This document shows positions 9,007 to 18,086 of a stretch of 64,000 nucleotides of DNA, in pieces. Made by a program: the position numbers and the translations under genes. Source of the stretch: Pelagomonas calceolata (taxonomy: Eukaryota > Sar > Pelagophyceae > Pelagomonadales > Pelagomonadaceae); NCBI GenBank assembly GCA_918797485.1, contig CAKKNE010000002.1:4120501-4184500 (forward strand), read 5' to 3'. The notes under the pieces are model-generated. The model saw only the letters and a program-made list of their open reading frames with translations, made no database searches and was not told the DNA's origin. Numbering within the stretch: the first letter of the stretch is position 1; each line of letters opens with the position of its first letter.

Positions 9007-9699
9007 ATGGGCCGCTCCGGCGGCGGCAACACGAAGGTGATGGCGGCCAACGCCAAGAAGGCGGAAGCCCAAGCCGCCAAAGACGCACAGAAAGCAAAAG
9101 AGCAAGAAAAAAAGGACGCCGCGGCCTGGGCCGTCGGTTCCAACCAGCGCGGCGCGTCGAAGGCCCAAGCGGCGGCCGACAAGCAGGCCGAGAAGATGCG
9201 GCGCGACGCCGAGAAGAAGGCATTGGAGGCGGAGGAGGATGCTGCCGCATCAAAAGTTATGAAGCCGAAGAAGAAGAAAAAAGATAAAGACGACGTAAGT
9301 GCGTTACTCATGGCCGGCTTGGACGGCGGCAAGAAGATGAAAAAAGTCCCTGTCACGAAGTCTGCCGAGAAGGAGAAGTTGAGTGCGTTGCGGCTGGCCC
9401 AGGAGGAGGCGATGCGGAAAAAAGGCGTGGTGCTGCAGAATGACGATTTACTGAGGGCGAACAAAAATCGGCAGATGGAAGAAGAAGGTAGCGCGACGGG
9501 TTTGGACAACGCCCTGAATATGTTGGGCATGGAAGAGAAGGAGAAGTCGAAGAATTTGAAGGTGCTCTTCAACGAGTTCTCCGAGCGGGAAACACCCAAA
9601 GTGCGCGCGGACAACCCGGGCCTGAAGCTGTCGCAAGTGAAGGAGCGCGTCTTCCGGGCCTGGGAGAAGTCGCCGGACAACCCCAAGAATCAAGTGTAA
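9007..9699 (+). CDS. CCDC124: CCDC124/Lso2 family ribosome-associated protein
   Basis: 230 residues, starting at ACCATGG (9007), which has a strong Kozak context; the frame is open further upstream without support. The N-terminal half is a charged Ala/Lys/Glu coiled coil (NTKVMAANAKKAEAQAAKDA), and the C-terminus carries the family signature: a TGLDNAL block, a LFNEFSE segment, and the ending LKLSQVKERVFRAWEKSPDNPKNQ in family order. Lso2/CCDC124 binds idle 80S ribosomes near the tRNA sites and helps them recover from starvation; the same role is expected. Confidence 0.9.
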   Translation: MGRSGGGNTKVMAANAKKAEAQAAKDAQKAKEQEKKDAAAWAVGSNQRGASKAQAAADKQAEKMRRDAEKKALEAEEDAAASKVMKPKKKKKDKDDVSALLMAGLDGGKKMKKVPVTKSAEKEKLSALRLAQEEAMRKKGVVLQNDDLLRANKNRQMEEEGSATGLDNALNMLGMEEKEKSKNLKVLFNEFSERETPKVRADNPGLKLSQVKERVFRAWEKSPDNPKNQV

Positions 9700-10061
9700 G
9701 CTGTAGTATTTTTCTCGCGGTCGCGGTGACTTCTGTGACGGTGCTAGTCGCGGCGTCGGGTTCTGGTACGGTGCAGGGACTAGTGGGCGGAGGCCCTGGG
9801 GGGAGGCACCTGGTAGGCGCGTCGAGCTGCGTGCGGGTACGTCGGCGCTCTCCGACACAGCACAACAACACAGCAACAATTGTGCGGCTAATTGAGGGGC
9901 GAAGGACGTTCGATACGCTTGCAGACACGCGCAAGGAGCCAGCCAGCCAAGCAGCAGCACTGCTAACCGCACAGCATTAGGGCGGGCAGCATCTGGGGCA
10001 GCACAAAAACCAGGCTTGAGCATACACAGACAGGCTCGGCGGTAAAAAGGGCAGCCACCCC
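9700..10061. other. Intergenic region with one copy of a second dispersed repeat
   Basis: No gene supported. Bases 9767-9799 (TACGGTGC...GACTAGTGGGCGG...CCCTGG) match 50444-50475 with few differences. The rest has no evident structure. Confidence 0.5.
9767..9799. repeat. Second dispersed repeat, copy A
   Basis: Shares TACGGTGC, ACTAGTGGGCGG and CCCTG in the same order with 50444-50475. It is about 265 bp upstream of the start at 10062. Confidence 0.55.
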
Positions 10062-10580
10062 ATGGCGACAAAAGCAGCAAGACGCAGCCGCAAGCCGCGC
10101 CAGGCCCCGAAGAGCGAGGTCCATCTGTCGGTGCAGACGCCCTGGCCCGACGAGGCGCCGCGCTTGCGGAAGCAGCACGCGTCTTTGACAAGACCGCCGG
10201 GCTACGTTCCGTTGGTGCAGGGTTGTATTGAGTGCGAGCCGCGGCGAAGGAGCGACGTCGACGACGCGCGGCGGCGTTATGAGCGAGATGGGGACCGGGA
10301 CCAGTTCGCAGATGCCATTTACGAATGTACTGTGGAGACGTCTACCGTGAATGGGGGCGGCTGGTTCGACGATGGATTGGATCGAAGGGAAGTGGAAGCG
10401 CCTCCTCCATCAGAACGGTGGGTCGGGCCGCTGAGCTGTTTAGATGGGCGCGAGGCCGTCGACGACGCTACTGGACGGGGCGGCGTCCAGGTCTTCGGGG
10501 GGCTGGACGACAACGAGACGCCGGGGTCGCGGCCGAGCTCCCCGGGCTTCTTCTCGACGTTTGTGAGTAAAGGTACATGA
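10062..10580 (+). CDS. Hypothetical protein overlapping the TilS-like gene tail to tail
   Basis: 172 residues; I do not recognise a family. ATG 10062 sits in CCCATGG. The N-terminus is basic (KAARRSRKPRQ), the middle is Arg/Asp-rich (DVDDARRRYERDGDRDQF), and the C-terminus is Ser/Pro-rich; no signal peptide, membrane helix or catalytic motif is visible. The last 113 bp overlap the 3' end of the opposite-strand gene. A consensus donor GTGAGT at 10563 and an acceptor TACAG ending at 10595 would remove a 33-nt piece and end the protein directly, so the true C-terminus is uncertain. Confidence 0.45.
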   Translation: MATKAARRSRKPRQAPKSEVHLSVQTPWPDEAPRLRKQHASLTRPPGYVPLVQGCIECEPRRRSDVDDARRRYERDGDRDQFADAIYECTVETSTVNGGGWFDDGLDRREVEAPPPSERWVGPLSCLDGREAVDDATGRGGVQVFGGLDDNETPGSRPSSPGFFSTFVSKGT

Positions 10581-12534
10581 CATTCAAACTTACAGTGACG
10601 CGGACCCACTGGTCTCCCTTTCCGACGGGCACGGGCACTACATCTCTGAGCCGCGGCGACTTCGTCAATCCGTCGAGGCGCTGGAGCGGCCGGCACTTGC
10701 GGAGGCCCTGGCGCGGCGCCAGCGTCAACGAGCCCGCACATTGCACATTGTAGGCGAACCGCCCCGTCGCCACAAACTCCGCGAGGTCGCACTCGTCGTA
10801 TTCGTCCATTCGCGTCGTGACCACGGTCCAGCGCCCGAATCGCGTCGTCGCATCCAGCGGGACGGCGGCACCATGAGGCACCTTACCTTCGAACACCGCG
10901 TCGTCGAAGAGGTACAACGCACCTTCTTCATCCAAATACGACCGCCAGCCCTTCTTGAGCTCGAGCCAGCCCTCTACGGGTAACGCGCCCTCGACCGGTT
11001 TCGAGGCGACGCCGCGCGCGCCCTTTAAGCGCTGCACGAGCAAGTTGATCGCCTTCCGCGACAAGCGACCTCTTCCGAGTGAGTCCGCGAGATCCCCAAG
11101 AAACGTCCTCCAGAAGAACGGGGACTCATCTTTAAACCGCAATAGAGCGATGCGCACGCCCAGCCTGCCTCTGGACACAGCTGAATGAGCCTCATGGAAC
11201 ACCCTCCGGTCGCACAATGCTCGTAGTTGATCGGAGTCCTCCGCCAGTTGAGTCAAAGACTCCAAACAACCAGCACCGTACACATCTTTTAGGAGAGGTA
11301 AAACCTCATTTCTCAACCGCCCGCGCGTCGACCAGGCCGGCGTCGAGTCGCGAAAAAACGGCACGCCGTGATCATACGCGACTTTCAGAATTTGCGCCTT
11401 GTCCAAAGTCAAAAGAGGCCTCCGTATCTCGACGTCATACAACCTATCTCGTGCATTCATGCCCGCCAGTCTCAAAGGCCCGGCGCCCTTCAGCGCATTG
11501 GAGATACAATTTTCCATGACGTCTCCGCGGTGGTGCGCTAACAGTACGGGGACGCCCTCCTCCCGGTAGAACGCAAACCTAAGCTCTCGAGCTTCCTTCT
11601 CGTACTGTTCGCGATCCGTGACGCCGCGTCGCAAATGTGAAGGCATTCGTAGCACCTTCAGAGGTATCTGTAACGATGCGCACCACCTTTCCAGGAACGC
11701 CGCCTCCGCGTCCGCCTCGGGACGGTTGCCGTAGTTGATGTGTAGCGCTGACACATCTGTGAGTTTTGAAAGGACATATAACAGGACCATCGAGTCTACT
11801 CCGCCAGATAAGGACACGGCGCATTTGTCATGCGTTTTTGAGAATTCTTTCAGCACGCCATGGACTTCCGAGTCGTTGCTCGACGTACCTCCACTGGTAC
11901 AGCGCGTATCGAGCAACTCCGCGTCCTCACCGTTCAGATTGGGTCTTCCGCCCGGCGGCTCCGCGCGCTCGCGCCGTCGACGTTGTGTAGCTCTTCGAAA
12001 CTTGTCGAGCACCTCGGCTTCCTGCTTGTCGTGGTTTTGGCGTCTTTCAATAAGCTTCTCAATTACTTCGTAATTGTAACGATTCGCGTGTCTCATCGAC
12101 AACAATCCAAATGCGTGCTGCGACGGCGTCAGACTCGTATGCGGGTCCCATCTCCCAAAATCCTCCAGGTACACTTCCGCGGCCCTCTTCGCAGTAAGGG
12201 TGTGGTCCTCGTCGCGGTGCACGTGCCTCGACAATTGGTCGAGCACGACCACGAGCGCGATTGAACCGCGCGGCGTCCGGCGCCAGTGCTCCAACTTACC
12301 AGAGAGCGCCTCCTCGACGACGCCCGCGAAGCGGTCTCTCACTAAAACGTCCGCCGCGTCCCTATCCTTGCCGCGCGCGAACCAGAGCTTGCGCCCGCGG
12401 TCGGCTCCCTTAAACCAGAAGTCGAGGACTTCTATGATGCGTGCGTCGTCCGTTTTTCGTCGGCGGCGTCTCAGTGCGAGGTAGATCGCTGCTGCAGCGG
12501 CGCCTCCCGCGATAGCGGCTGCAGCTTTTCGCAT
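10468..12534 (-). CDS. DUF924 - tRNA(Ile)-lysidine synthase (TilS)-like fusion
   Basis: 688 residues. After a hydrophobic N-terminus, about 36-150 match DUF924: EVLDFWF, LWFARGKDRD, and LVVVLDQLSRHVHR. A PP-loop ATPase follows at about 235-470: SLSGGVDSM (P-loop), LLAHHRGDVMEN, GPLRLAGM, RRPLLTLDKAQI, and FRDSTP with a following RNEVLPLL, the TilS order. TilS makes lysidine at position 34 of tRNA-Ile(CAU) in bacteria and plastids. The motif HHRGD differs from the usual HHxDD. The C-terminal 130 residues are less clear; a GTAAGT donor at 10593 and a CAG just before the final TAG would allow a 123-nt in-frame intron. The N-terminus could be a membrane anchor or targeting signal. Confidence 0.75.
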   Translation of the reverse strand: MRKAAAAIAGGAAAAAIYLALRRRRRKTDDARIIEVLDFWFKGADRGRKLWFARGKDRDAADVLVRDRFAGVVEEALSGKLEHWRRTPRGSIALVVVLDQLSRHVHRDEDHTLTAKRAAEVYLEDFGRWDPHTSLTPSQHAFGLLSMRHANRYNYEVIEKLIERRQNHDKQEAEVLDKFRRATQRRRRERAEPPGGRPNLNGEDAELLDTRCTSGGTSSNDSEVHGVLKEFSKTHDKCAVSLSGGVDSMVLLYVLSKLTDVSALHINYGNRPEADAEAAFLERWCASLQIPLKVLRMPSHLRRGVTDREQYEKEARELRFAFYREEGVPVLLAHHRGDVMENCISNALKGAGPLRLAGMNARDRLYDVEIRRPLLTLDKAQILKVAYDHGVPFFRDSTPAWSTRGRLRNEVLPLLKDVYGAGCLESLTQLAEDSDQLRALCDRRVFHEAHSAVSRGRLGVRIALLRFKDESPFFWRTFLGDLADSLGRGRLSRKAINLLVQRLKGARGVASKPVEGALPVEGWLELKKGWRSYLDEEGALYLFDDAVFEGKVPHGAAVPLDATTRFGRWTVVTTRMDEYDECDLAEFVATGRFAYNVQCAGSLTLAPRQGLRKCRPLQRLDGLTKSPRLRDVVPVPVGKGDQWVRVTVSLNVMYLYSQTSRRSPGSSAATPASRCRPAPRRPGRRPVQ

Positions 12535-12929
12535 TGGTGCCTTGCACGCCCTGCAGTGCTCTCCGTGTTGACTGCAGCAGCTTATGCAGCCAAGAAATGC
12601 TCGTAGATGTCGGCTTCGAGGCTTAATCTAGTTGCACAGCAATGCCAATCGCAGGCGCAAAAAGCTAGTGCGTTACAGGCCGCTAGCTCGAAAAAACGCG
12701 CCTTGGATTCTCGGGCTCAATCTCATCGCAATTGCTGAATCGGTGCTCGCGGCCTTTTTGGGGGTGGGCCAAGGCACCGCCAGCTACAGCTCAGCGCGGC
12801 GAAGCCAGCATTCACAGCCGCCAGCTCACAAAAAAGGCTGCTCTGCCATTTTTCTTCGGCCTTTACTACGCGCGACGAACTCACCGACGCGCTCCGAGCT
12901 CTCAAGTTTTAGTTAGTTTAGTATTTAGT
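12535..12929. other. Divergent promoter region TilS-like / AAA+ gene
   Basis: No gene. Contains dispersed palindrome copy 2 at 12664-12687. The AAA+ frame stays open into this region, but no ATG-started extension is supported. Confidence 0.5.
12664..12687. promoter_or_regulatory. Dispersed palindrome copy 2
   Basis: 24 bp; GCTAGTGC left arm, TTACAGG centre, CCGCTAGC right. It lies 130 bp from the TilS-like start and 243 bp from the AAA+ start, between divergent genes. Confidence 0.8.
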
Positions 12930-15900
12930 ATGCGGCTCACGCTGGTGTTGACGCTGCCGTGCGTGGCCCAGGCCCTGCGCGTGCCCGGGCCCGGGCGCAT
13001 GCCACCGCAGAAGCAGATCAACCACCATCTACCGGGCGCCGTGGCGGAGCCGCGGCCCGACGCCATCGCTGAACTGCGACGCAACGACTTCGGCGACCTG
13101 TACAACTTCCTCAAGTCTTTCGAGTCCTGCGCGACGCTCGCCGACGCGCTCGAGCCTCTATCATTACCTCAAGTGGACTACGTCGTCGACCAGGCCGTCA
13201 AGCCGCCCTCGACATTAGCGGACACGGGCGCCTGCCTCCAGCTGATGGCCGAGGGCGACTTTCTCGGGGCCCACGACGTCTGCGAGGGCTTGGTGGAGAA
13301 GGGCGCCGGGGCTGGCGACGCGGCCCGATCAACAGCCTTCTCTATCATTAGTGCATTATGTGAAGGGGAACTGACGGGCACCTACGACCTCGCATTCCTA
13401 GATCGTTTGGACGACATTGTGATCAATGATCCGCGATCAAGACCGTTCGTCGACCTCGGACGAGCGTTCTCGTCGACGGCCGAGGAGGCTCTGGGCCACG
13501 CTTTGGCGGCGGCGGCGCACCCGGCGCTCGCCGCGCTGGCCTCGGAGGCGGCGCGCCGGGCCGACTCGGAAATATCAGTGGTAGAAGTCGAGGAGGAGGT
13601 CCATACAGAGGTAGAAGAGGACGAGCAGCTCCCGCCCAAAGCGCTGACGGCCCTAGACGAGTTAGTGGCCATCAAGCCGGCCAAGGCGTTGTTTGCTGCA
13701 TTGACGGACGCGGCTCTGTTAGCGGAGGAGCGCCAGGACGACCTCCGAGAAACTAGCTTCTCATGCGTCTTTTCGGGCAATCCCGGGACGGGCAAGAGCA
13801 CCGTGATGAAGCTCTACGGCTCCCTGCTCGAGGAATTGAAGGTAGCCCCTCAAGGGAAGACGGTCGAAACGACAGGCGGCGAGTTAGCGCGGGGCGGCAC
13901 GGACGGCTTCGAGGCACTCATCAAGAAGTCCTTCGCGGACCCGCAAACGTCTATCCTACAAGTAGGGGACAAAGTCGAAGTGAAGCGCGGCGCGTCGTGG
14001 GGCAATTTTGGGGAAGTGGTGTTTGTGGACAAGAATACCTATGACGTGCGGCACGGCGACTGCGTCGAGATCAAGGCGCCCCGACACAGAATCAGAGACA
14101 AGCGCGAGGAGGGCGGGGTGTTGTTGGTCGATGAGGCGTATCAACTGGACCCGTCGAACAGTAACGCGGGAAGACAAGTACTGGAGATGCTCGTCAAGGA
14201 GATGGATGCGCGTCAGGGTTCACTGACGGTCGTGTTCGCGGGCCCCGCGAAGGAGATGGACCTGTTCCTGTCGTCGACACCTGGTCTATCGAGTAGAGTG
14301 CGTCGCACGGTGGACTTCCCCGACTTTTCCGACGATGAGTTGGTCGAGGTTTCTCAAAGAAAATTCGCGTCGCGGTTCGGGAATTATCAATTAGCAGACG
14401 AAAAGTATTTGCGGATCGCGGCGCGGCGGTTGGGCAAAGGTCGGGGCGCCCCGGGCTTCGGGAACGCGCGAGCCGTCTCGCATCTCATAGACAACGCCTG
14501 GGAGAAGCAGACTCGGAGAATCTCGTTAGAAAGGGCCCGAGGCGGAGACCCGGATCCCTTCTTTATGACGAGGGAAGATTTATTAGGCAATAGGACCTTG
14601 GATATGTCCCAGTCCGAACCGCTCCAAGCTCTTCGAGCCATGGAGGGCCTCGAGCGAGTCAAAGCGAATGTCGATGACTTGCTACGCGTGGTGGAGACGA
14701 ACAACGAGAGAGAAGATAACGAAGAGAAGCCCCAACAGCTGTCGCTCAATAAAGTCTTCCTGGGCAACCCGGGGACCGGAAAAACAACTGTAGCACGGTT
14801 ATATGGTCGCATCCTGAACGAGCTCGGGTTTTTGTCGAAGGGCGACGTCGTGTTAGCTACTCCCTCGGATTTCGTGGGAAGCGCACTAGGCCAGTCGGAA
14901 GAGAAGACGAACGCTCTGCTCGACAAGGCTCGGGGGTGTGTTTTAGTTATTGACGAGGCCTATGGACTGGACCCGTCGTCCGGGAATGGGAATGGCGCCA
15001 TCGCGGGCGGCGACCCATTTAGAGGAGCCGTCGTCGATGCCCTCGTCAGTAGAGTGCAGGGCGAGGCCGGCGCCGACGTCTGCGTTTTATTACTGGGTTA
15101 CGAAAGACCCATGCGGGAATTTCTGCGCAAGGCGAACCCGGGACTCGCGCGGCGCTTCGACCTGGAGAACGCCTTCGTCTTCGACGACTATGATGATCAA
15201 GCCTTGCTCAAAATCTTATTACAGAACGTGCGGAAGCGTTCTTTGAAAGTTTCTTTGAGCGATGCCAAAGCTGCCGTAAGAAAGCGCCTCGCGAAGCAGC
15301 GGCTACGGCCGAACTTCGGCAATGCGGGGGCCGCCGAGGCGTTAGTCGCGGAAGCTGTTCAAAGAAGGGAACGCCGATTAGAGTCGTTAGATGCTTCGCA
15401 ACGATCTATGGAGCGGGACTTGGTTCTTGAGGACTTATATGTGGAACCTGATCACGTCAAGGACCCGTCACTGGTCTTCGACGGACTCATAGGTTGCCAA
15501 GAGATAAAGCAGAAGCTCACCGAATACAGAGCGGTGGTGGACGCCGCTCGAATCGCGGGACGGGATCCCATGGACGACCTCGGGATGACGTTCTGCTTCC
15601 AGGGGAGTCCGGGGACGGGCAAGACGACGGTGGCTAGAAGGATGGGGCTGTTGTTCGAGGCGCTAGGCGTATTACCGTCGGCGGAGGTCGTCCAGGTCTC
15701 GGCGTCGGACTTCGTGACCGGTTACGTGGGTCAAGCGGCGAAGAAGACGCGGGACATCTTCGAGAGTGCTAGGGGTGCGGTCTTGTTCGTCGACGAGGCC
15801 TACCGCTTGTACGACCCCACCGGAAGGTCGTATTTTCAGGAGGCCGTCGACGAGATTGTTACATTATTGACGGAGGAGGAGTACCGGAACAAGCTGGTCG

Positions 15901-16817
15901 TGGTGTTTGCGGGCTACGGCGGGCAGATGCGCACGTTGCTGGATCGGGTGAACCCAGGTTTAAAGAGTCGCGTGTCCGATATCATCGACTTTCCCGACTT
16001 TACGGCAACGGACGCCGCGGCGATTGCTGCCAATCTGTTGAAGCGGAAGCGTTTGGGACGGGTCGGCACGGATATCTTGGTCGAGGAAGCTTCGAAGCTT
16101 GTGAGTGCGCCGGACTGGGCGAACGGGCGGGACGTCGACGCGTGGGTCCGGCGTATTGCTGTTGAAAGTGCCACGCGCGGGTCTTCTGTAGCGACGCCCG
16201 CTTCTGTACGAGCCGCGACCCAAGATTTGTTGGAGCGGAAGCGCGGCGCCGTTCTTGTGGACGCGCCGCCCGTCCTGCAAGAAGATTTCATGACCGAGGA
16301 CATGACGATAGCGCCGCCGCGCGTCGAGGTGCAGACGGTGACGGACGTGCGCGAGGACGACGATGATGACGACGACGACGAGCCGTCCTTTGGTGCGCCG
16401 GATTTGAATGGTGCCCTCGAGGAGGCCTGCGTGGCGCTGGGCTACGGCGACCCGGCGCGACGGGCGGAGCTCATGGACGCACTCACAAATGGAGTGCCCG
16501 ACGACGTCGTCGCCCAGGTCGTCGCGACGCGCGGCGGCGACCGCGGCGCCGTGGCCCAGGAGCTCGCGCGGCAGGCCGGGCCCTTCCGCGAGGCCCTCAA
16601 GCGCGTGGCCGTCGCGACGCGGCTCGGCCGCAAGATTGACAAGGACCGCGACGCGGAGGCGGGCGGCGACGACCTGACGGACGAGGACATCGTCCAGCGC
16701 CTGCGCGAGATGGGGCCCTGCCCGATGGGCTTCGCCTGGCACCGCGAGGGCTCGGGCTGGCGCTGCGGCGGCGGGAGCCATTTCGTACATGATGATGATC
16801 CGATGCTCCAGGCGTAG
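12930..16817 (+). CDS. Three-module CbbX/SpoVK-like AAA+ ATPase, secretory or plastid-targeted
   Basis: 1295 residues from ATG 12930, chosen because it opens a clean signal peptide (MRLTLVLTLPCVAQALR). Three AAA+ modules of CbbX/CfxQ type have Walker A motifs at about 283 (GNPGTGKST), 611 (GNPGTGKTT) and 891 (GSPGTGKTT), and Walker B motifs LLVDEAYQLDP, LVIDEAYGLDP and LFVDEAYRLYD. Module 1 carries an insert between Walker A and B at about 343-388 (GDKVEVKRGASWGNFGEVV) that resembles a KOW/SH3-like barrel. An Asp run, a helical UBA-like segment and a Cys-containing tail follow. CbbX reactivates red-type Rubisco; relatives with multiple modules have no settled role. A plastid remodelling function is inferred only. 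Confidence 0.8.
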   Translation: MRLTLVLTLPCVAQALRVPGPGRMPPQKQINHHLPGAVAEPRPDAIAELRRNDFGDLYNFLKSFESCATLADALEPLSLPQVDYVVDQAVKPPSTLADTGACLQLMAEGDFLGAHDVCEGLVEKGAGAGDAARSTAFSIISALCEGELTGTYDLAFLDRLDDIVINDPRSRPFVDLGRAFSSTAEEALGHALAAAAHPALAALASEAARRADSEISVVEVEEEVHTEVEEDEQLPPKALTALDELVAIKPAKALFAALTDAALLAEERQDDLRETSFSCVFSGNPGTGKSTVMKLYGSLLEELKVAPQGKTVETTGGELARGGTDGFEALIKKSFADPQTSILQVGDKVEVKRGASWGNFGEVVFVDKNTYDVRHGDCVEIKAPRHRIRDKREEGGVLLVDEAYQLDPSNSNAGRQVLEMLVKEMDARQGSLTVVFAGPAKEMDLFLSSTPGLSSRVRRTVDFPDFSDDELVEVSQRKFASRFGNYQLADEKYLRIAARRLGKGRGAPGFGNARAVSHLIDNAWEKQTRRISLERARGGDPDPFFMTREDLLGNRTLDMSQSEPLQALRAMEGLERVKANVDDLLRVVETNNEREDNEEKPQQLSLNKVFLGNPGTGKTTVARLYGRILNELGFLSKGDVVLATPSDFVGSALGQSEEKTNALLDKARGCVLVIDEAYGLDPSSGNGNGAIAGGDPFRGAVVDALVSRVQGEAGADVCVLLLGYERPMREFLRKANPGLARRFDLENAFVFDDYDDQALLKILLQNVRKRSLKVSLSDAKAAVRKRLAKQRLRPNFGNAGAAEALVAEAVQRRERRLESLDASQRSMERDLVLEDLYVEPDHVKDPSLVFDGLIGCQEIKQKLTEYRAVVDAARIAGRDPMDDLGMTFCFQGSPGTGKTTVARRMGLLFEALGVLPSAEVVQVSASDFVTGYVGQAAKKTRDIFESARGAVLFVDEAYRLYDPTGRSYFQEAVDEIVTLLTEEEYRNKLVVVFAGYGGQMRTLLDRVNPGLKSRVSDIIDFPDFTATDAAAIAANLLKRKRLGRVGTDILVEEASKLVSAPDWANGRDVDAWVRRIAVESATRGSSVATPASVRAATQDLLERKRGAVLVDAPPVLQEDFMTEDMTIAPPRVEVQTVTDVREDDDDDDDDEPSFGAPDLNGALEEACVALGYGDPARRAELMDALTNGVPDDVVAQVVATRGGDRGAVAQELARQAGPFREALKRVAVATRLGRKIDKDRDAEAGGDDLTDEDIVQRLREMGPCPMGFAWHREGSGWRCGGGSHFVHDDDPMLQA

Positions 16818-16889
16818 TTGGAGCGTTCTTCCCTTCCCCGTGTGTAATTTATTGATCAAATCTAGATAACCACCACCGAAAGGAAGCGC

Positions 16890-18086
16890 CTACTTCTTCC
16901 GCCGCGCCGGCGCCGCGCCGGCCTTCTCCTTCTTCCGCCGCGCGATGTGGTCGTCGACCAGCCGCCAGAACGAGTGCGCCGCCGTCGGGTCGAGGTGTCT
17001 TTTATGTTTATTGACGGAGACCACCGAGACGTTCCACTTTTTGACGTCCTTGGGAGTTTCGCTGTCGTCGTACTTGATGTGCACGCCCAGGTACTTGTTG
17101 AATAAATCCACAGGCTGGGAAACCTTCCAGCCCTTGAACTGCCAGGCGGCGCCCTGCGCGACGACGGCCACGACCTTCTTCCAGTCGCTGTCCGACAACC
17201 GCCGCGGGTCGTCTACTAATTTAAATGATTGCACGACACCATCACCTCTTGTACGAGACACCTTGACGACCGGCTCCTTCTTCGCGCCCTGCTGCCGTTT
17301 TTGGGCCGGTGTTATGTAGGTGTTCCGTTCGAGCAAATCGGCCGCATTTACTAACGTAAGTAAGGCCGTGGGGGCGTTGGGCACGATGATGATGCCGACC
17401 GTACCGGACGTCCTCGGTTTCTTCTTTGATTCGGCCTTGGCCTCCTCGCGCGCCCGTTTCTTGTCCGCGGCCACCGGATCTTTTTTGCGGAGCTTTTCAT
17501 CCCTAGCGGCCTTCTCCTTGGCCTTCTTCTCTTCGTGCTGTCGTTTTTTGGCCGCCTGCTTTTCCCGTTCTACGTATCTCTCCCACAGCCTCGCCGCGAA
17601 GGAGAAGTCGCGGCCCGGGATACAAACTAGAGCGGCATTCCGGTCGCCCAACGAGTAGCACTTCGACTCGAAGGGGTCGTCGGCGTCGTCGTCGACCTCT
17701 TCCTTCTGTTGCGTAGCCTGGGTCTCCACCACTTCGATGGGAGGCGCTTCTACCGGCTCTTCGCCCTCCAAGTTCGCCGAGTCGTCCTTGGCTCCCGATA
17801 ACAGCGCGCGCACGTCGCCCTGGTCGACCGTGACGACGCCGCGAATTTTGCGCGCGATGCACGCTCGGAGGTATTCCGATTGTTTTGTGTACCTTACGAG
17901 CAGTACGACGGCGGCGAGCGAGTACACCCCGATGCCCTGCTGGGAACTCCGGTACCCGGTCGGCTCTTCACCTTTATAGGTCGTACCATCGATCGCCACG
18001 GAGCCGTCGTCGGCGACGTCGGGCGGGTTGTTGGGCCGCGTCGCGAGGTGGGCCCGCAGCGCGCGGAGGCAGGGAGCGCCGCGCAT
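16890..18086 (-). CDS. CDC73: CDC73/parafibromin, Paf1 complex subunit
   Basis: 398 residues. The C-terminal Ras-like Cdc73 domain (about 225-385) is very clear: GIIIVPNAPTALLTLVNA, KKVVAVVAQGAAWQFKGW, PVDLFNKYLGVHIKYDD, KKWNVSVVSVNKHKRHLD and FWRLVDDHI. The N-terminal part is reduced compared with animal parafibromin (about 530 residues); a Lys/Glu/Arg-rich linker at about 170-225 joins them. The Paf1 complex travels with RNA polymerase II and promotes H2B ubiquitylation and H3K4/K36 methylation. Its 3' end faces the AAA+ gene across a 72-bp gap. Confidence 0.95.
   Translation of the reverse strand: MRGAPCLRALRAHLATRPNNPPDVADDGSVAIDGTTYKGEEPTGYRSSQQGIGVYSLAAVVLLVRYTKQSEYLRACIARKIRGVVTVDQGDVRALLSGAKDDSANLEGEEPVEAPPIEVVETQATQQKEEVDDDADDPFESKCYSLGDRNAALVCIPGRDFSFAARLWERYVEREKQAAKKRQHEEKKAKEKAARDEKLRKKDPVAADKKRAREEAKAESKKKPRTSGTVGIIIVPNAPTALLTLVNAADLLERNTYITPAQKRQQGAKKEPVVKVSRTRGDGVVQSFKLVDDPRRLSDSDWKKVVAVVAQGAAWQFKGWKVSQPVDLFNKYLGVHIKYDDSETPKDVKKWNVSVVSVNKHKRHLDPTAAHSFWRLVDDHIARRKKEKAGAAPARRKK

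Noticed and set aside
12732-12929. 66-codon upstream extension of the AAA+ gene
   Set aside because: It begins with TTG, not ATG, and would bury the clean signal peptide at 12930.
15960-16859. Long minus-strand frame opposite the AAA+ gene
   Set aside because: Shadow of the plus-strand coding sequence; no domain and no start context.
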